Shown here: positions 62,761 through 64,000 of the stretch, piece after piece
Numbering within the stretch: position 1 is the stretch's first letter
Layout: each line of letters begins with the position of its first letter
Made by a program: the position numbers and the translations under genes
The notes under the pieces: generated by a model
What the model was told of the DNA's origin: nothing
The model's database searches: none
What the model saw: the letters and a program-made list of their open reading frames with translations, nothing else
NCBI RefSeq assembly: GCF_003573695.1
Contig: NC_039361.1
Location: 40,841,393 to 40,905,392 of the forward strand
Length of the DNA stretch: 64,000 bases
Direction: 5' to 3'
DNA from: Papaver somniferum
Taxonomy: Eukaryota; Streptophyta; Magnoliopsida; Ranunculales; Papaveraceae

Positions 62761-64000
62761 ATGAAACCTAAGGAAAATTTAGGTCAATCTTCGTCGAATC
62801 AACCTTTTCCTGAAGCAGAGAAACCAAGTTCATCAAATGAAGCAGAAACTGAAGATCAAGAAGAAGTGAATGAAGGAGATGGACCGGCCGCCGAGACTCC
62901 TGATATGACAACAATAAGGTATGAATTGAAAAACCCACTCTTTATTTAAGCGTTTTATTGATTATTCAGTTGGTTTCGAAAATTTTAGGTCTGGAAAAAT
63001 AGTCTCTGAAAATGCTTATTGCTGGGAGTTCTTGTATTCCCAGCCGTAAATAGGTTTCACGGTTGGGATCTATTGTTTTCCTAGCCATGTATATGTCTTA
63101 CGGTTAAGATATCTGAGAACTCCCAGCTGTATGTAAGTGTTACAGTTGGGATATCTAAGAACTCCCAGCCGTAAAATAGTCGATGCGTACGAGATTGAGA
63201 AATCCTATCTGCAACAAGTTCTTTAACCTAGCCGTATATTATCCTGCGTTCGAAATTATTTTTCAGTGGTAGTGTTTACGTCTAGGTCTTTTCTATCGGT
63301 AATTCTTTTTCCTAACCGTAAAGGTCAGTAACCTAGCCGATTTTATATAACGGCTAGGTTTTTCCTAGCCATATGTGAATATTAGACCAGCTGTTTCTTT
63401 CATGTGTATGTTTTCCAATCCGTAATATGAGTAACTAAGCCGCAAATTATGTTTCCTAGACGTTATTTGTTTTACGTCTAGGCCGATTACTAAATATCCC
63501 AACCGTAATTTTTGTTTGCGTCTGGGACAGTCCATTTTTCCTAGCCGTATTCATTGTCATGACTTGGTTATGTCTAGATTTCCCAGCCGTTTTTACTTAT
63601 CTACTTTTGGTTTTTGGTCTTGTTTGTCTTTGAACAAAGCAAAAGAAAAGAAGAAGAAAAGATCACAAGAAGTAACACCTTGTAGTCATCCGACTCCGCA
63701 ACCTCGTCACACAAAACCATTGGGTGCAAACGCAAGGAATGCAAGTGGAGTTTTGACTTGTGGAGAAAGTGAAGGTGGAGGAAATGGAGTTAGAGATGCA
63801 ACTGCTTTAGGTAGTCAAGTTGTAGTTTCCACGGGTGGAGGAAGTGAAGGTGTACGTGCTGTTACTGGAGGAACTGAAGTTGGAGTTGCTGGAGGAAGTG
63901 AAGGTGTACTTGTTACTGGAGAAACTGAAGTTGGAGTTGCTGGAGGAAGTGAAGGTGTACTTGTTATTGGAAGAACTGAAGTTGGAGTTGCTGGAGGAAG
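62761..64000 (+). CDS. Accessory ORF of the 62.4-kb element, partial, with glycine-rich repeats
   Basis: Exon 1 (62761-62919) encodes MKPKENLGQSSSNQPFPEAE and an acidic stretch, ending at a donor (AG then GTATGA). After an intron, an open frame from about 63640 encodes a basic run (KEKKKKRSQEV), a Pro/His segment, then a glycine-rich repeat of a 17-residue unit GGSEGVLVTGETEVGVA, about three copies, continuing past the window. The acceptor that fits the phase best is at 63660-63661, but this is not certain. Basic second exon, leader and position match the MULE-1 accessory ORF. No known domain recognised. Incomplete at its 3' end. Confidence 0.4.
63000..63600. repeat. Array of CAGCCGTAA motifs in an intron
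   Basis: CCCAGCCGTAA, CCTAGCCGTAT and their inverses (TTACGGTTGGG, ACGGCTAGG) occur about 20 times in both orientations in 600 bases, often preceded by TTTC or ACTC. The array occupies the intron of the accessory ORF, the same place as the CCGG array in MULE-1. Confidence 0.8.
63832..64000 (+). repeat. 51-bp coding minisatellite
   Basis: About three units of 51 bases beginning GGAGGAAGTGAAGGTGTA, each encoding GGSEGVLVTGETEVGVA with small changes, cut by the window end. Confidence 0.85.

Larger units (their letters stand above)
62404..64000 (+). mobile_element. 5' part of a second MULE-1-like element (runs off window)
   Basis: The segment starts GAACCCTATTATTGGGG, comparable to the MULE-1 end GAACCCACGATTGGG, and has the same order of parts: GGGGG-rich end, AT-rich DNA, a leader with CAACGATTAATCGTCGATTC just before an ATG (compare CGACGATTAATCG before 6822), a small first exon, and an intron packed with a CGG-containing motif. 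The right end and target duplication lie outside the window, so the start at 62404 is provisional. Confidence 0.5.

Overview
This is a nuclear window of a flowering plant, most likely a eudicot. The genes carry spliceosomal introns and organelle transit peptides, the intergenic DNA is AT-rich, and the repeats are typical of plants: LTR retrotransposons, L1-type LINEs, Mutator-like elements (MULEs), a hAT element and a Stowaway-like MITE. I cannot name the species from sequence alone; a basal eudicot such as a poppy is only a guess.

Layout. 1-4333: two copies of the 3' internal region plus LTR of a Ty3-like retrotransposon, broken by a 10-N assembly gap, inserted into the 3' end of a LINE (4334-5661). 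6094-13252: a Stowaway-like MITE interrupted by MULE-1 (6485-13148, 9-bp target duplication). MULE-1 is itself interrupted by a 2.4-kb solo LTR (9099-11509, 5-bp target duplication). 13480-18165: a decayed minus-strand LINE. 18.9-27.0 kb: host genes (UMP-CMP kinase, tandem nitroreductase/SagB-like protein, small DUF7722-like protein). 27776-38245: MULE-2 (TIRs, 9-bp duplication) carrying a broken transposase gene, an antisense GRF zinc-finger gene, and a nested, apparently intact hAT element (32406-36568, 8-bp duplication). 39026-41458: CDT1 (minus) with E2F sites upstream. 41.7-50.6 kb: non-autonomous elements built of short palindromic motifs, one holding a decayed UTP4-like WD40 exon. 50.7-51.9 kb: P450 pseudogene. 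53.2-54.8 kb: PPR gene OTP70. 56.1-58.2 kb: Ycf20-like gene (minus), divergent from a DUF641/GIL1-like gene (60.7-61.9 kb). 62.4 kb to the end: the 5' part of another MULE-like element.

The host genes are single-copy housekeeping, plastid or signalling genes rather than a cluster. The kinase and OTP70 are neighbours in Arabidopsis (At4g25280/At4g25270, from memory), so the window looks like an ancestral gene order stretched by transposons.

The most unusual signal is that six separate non-LTR elements in this window each carry their own array or cluster of a short, usually palindromic motif in non-coding DNA. The motifs are CCGG-type, CACGTG, TGCATAAC/GTTATGCA, AGTAY..RTACT, AATCGG/CCGATT and CAGCCGTAA. 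Two of these elements also share a 5' leader and a small basic accessory ORF. This resembles the motif-binding anti-silencing logic described for Arabidopsis VANDAL elements, but the families and motifs look different.
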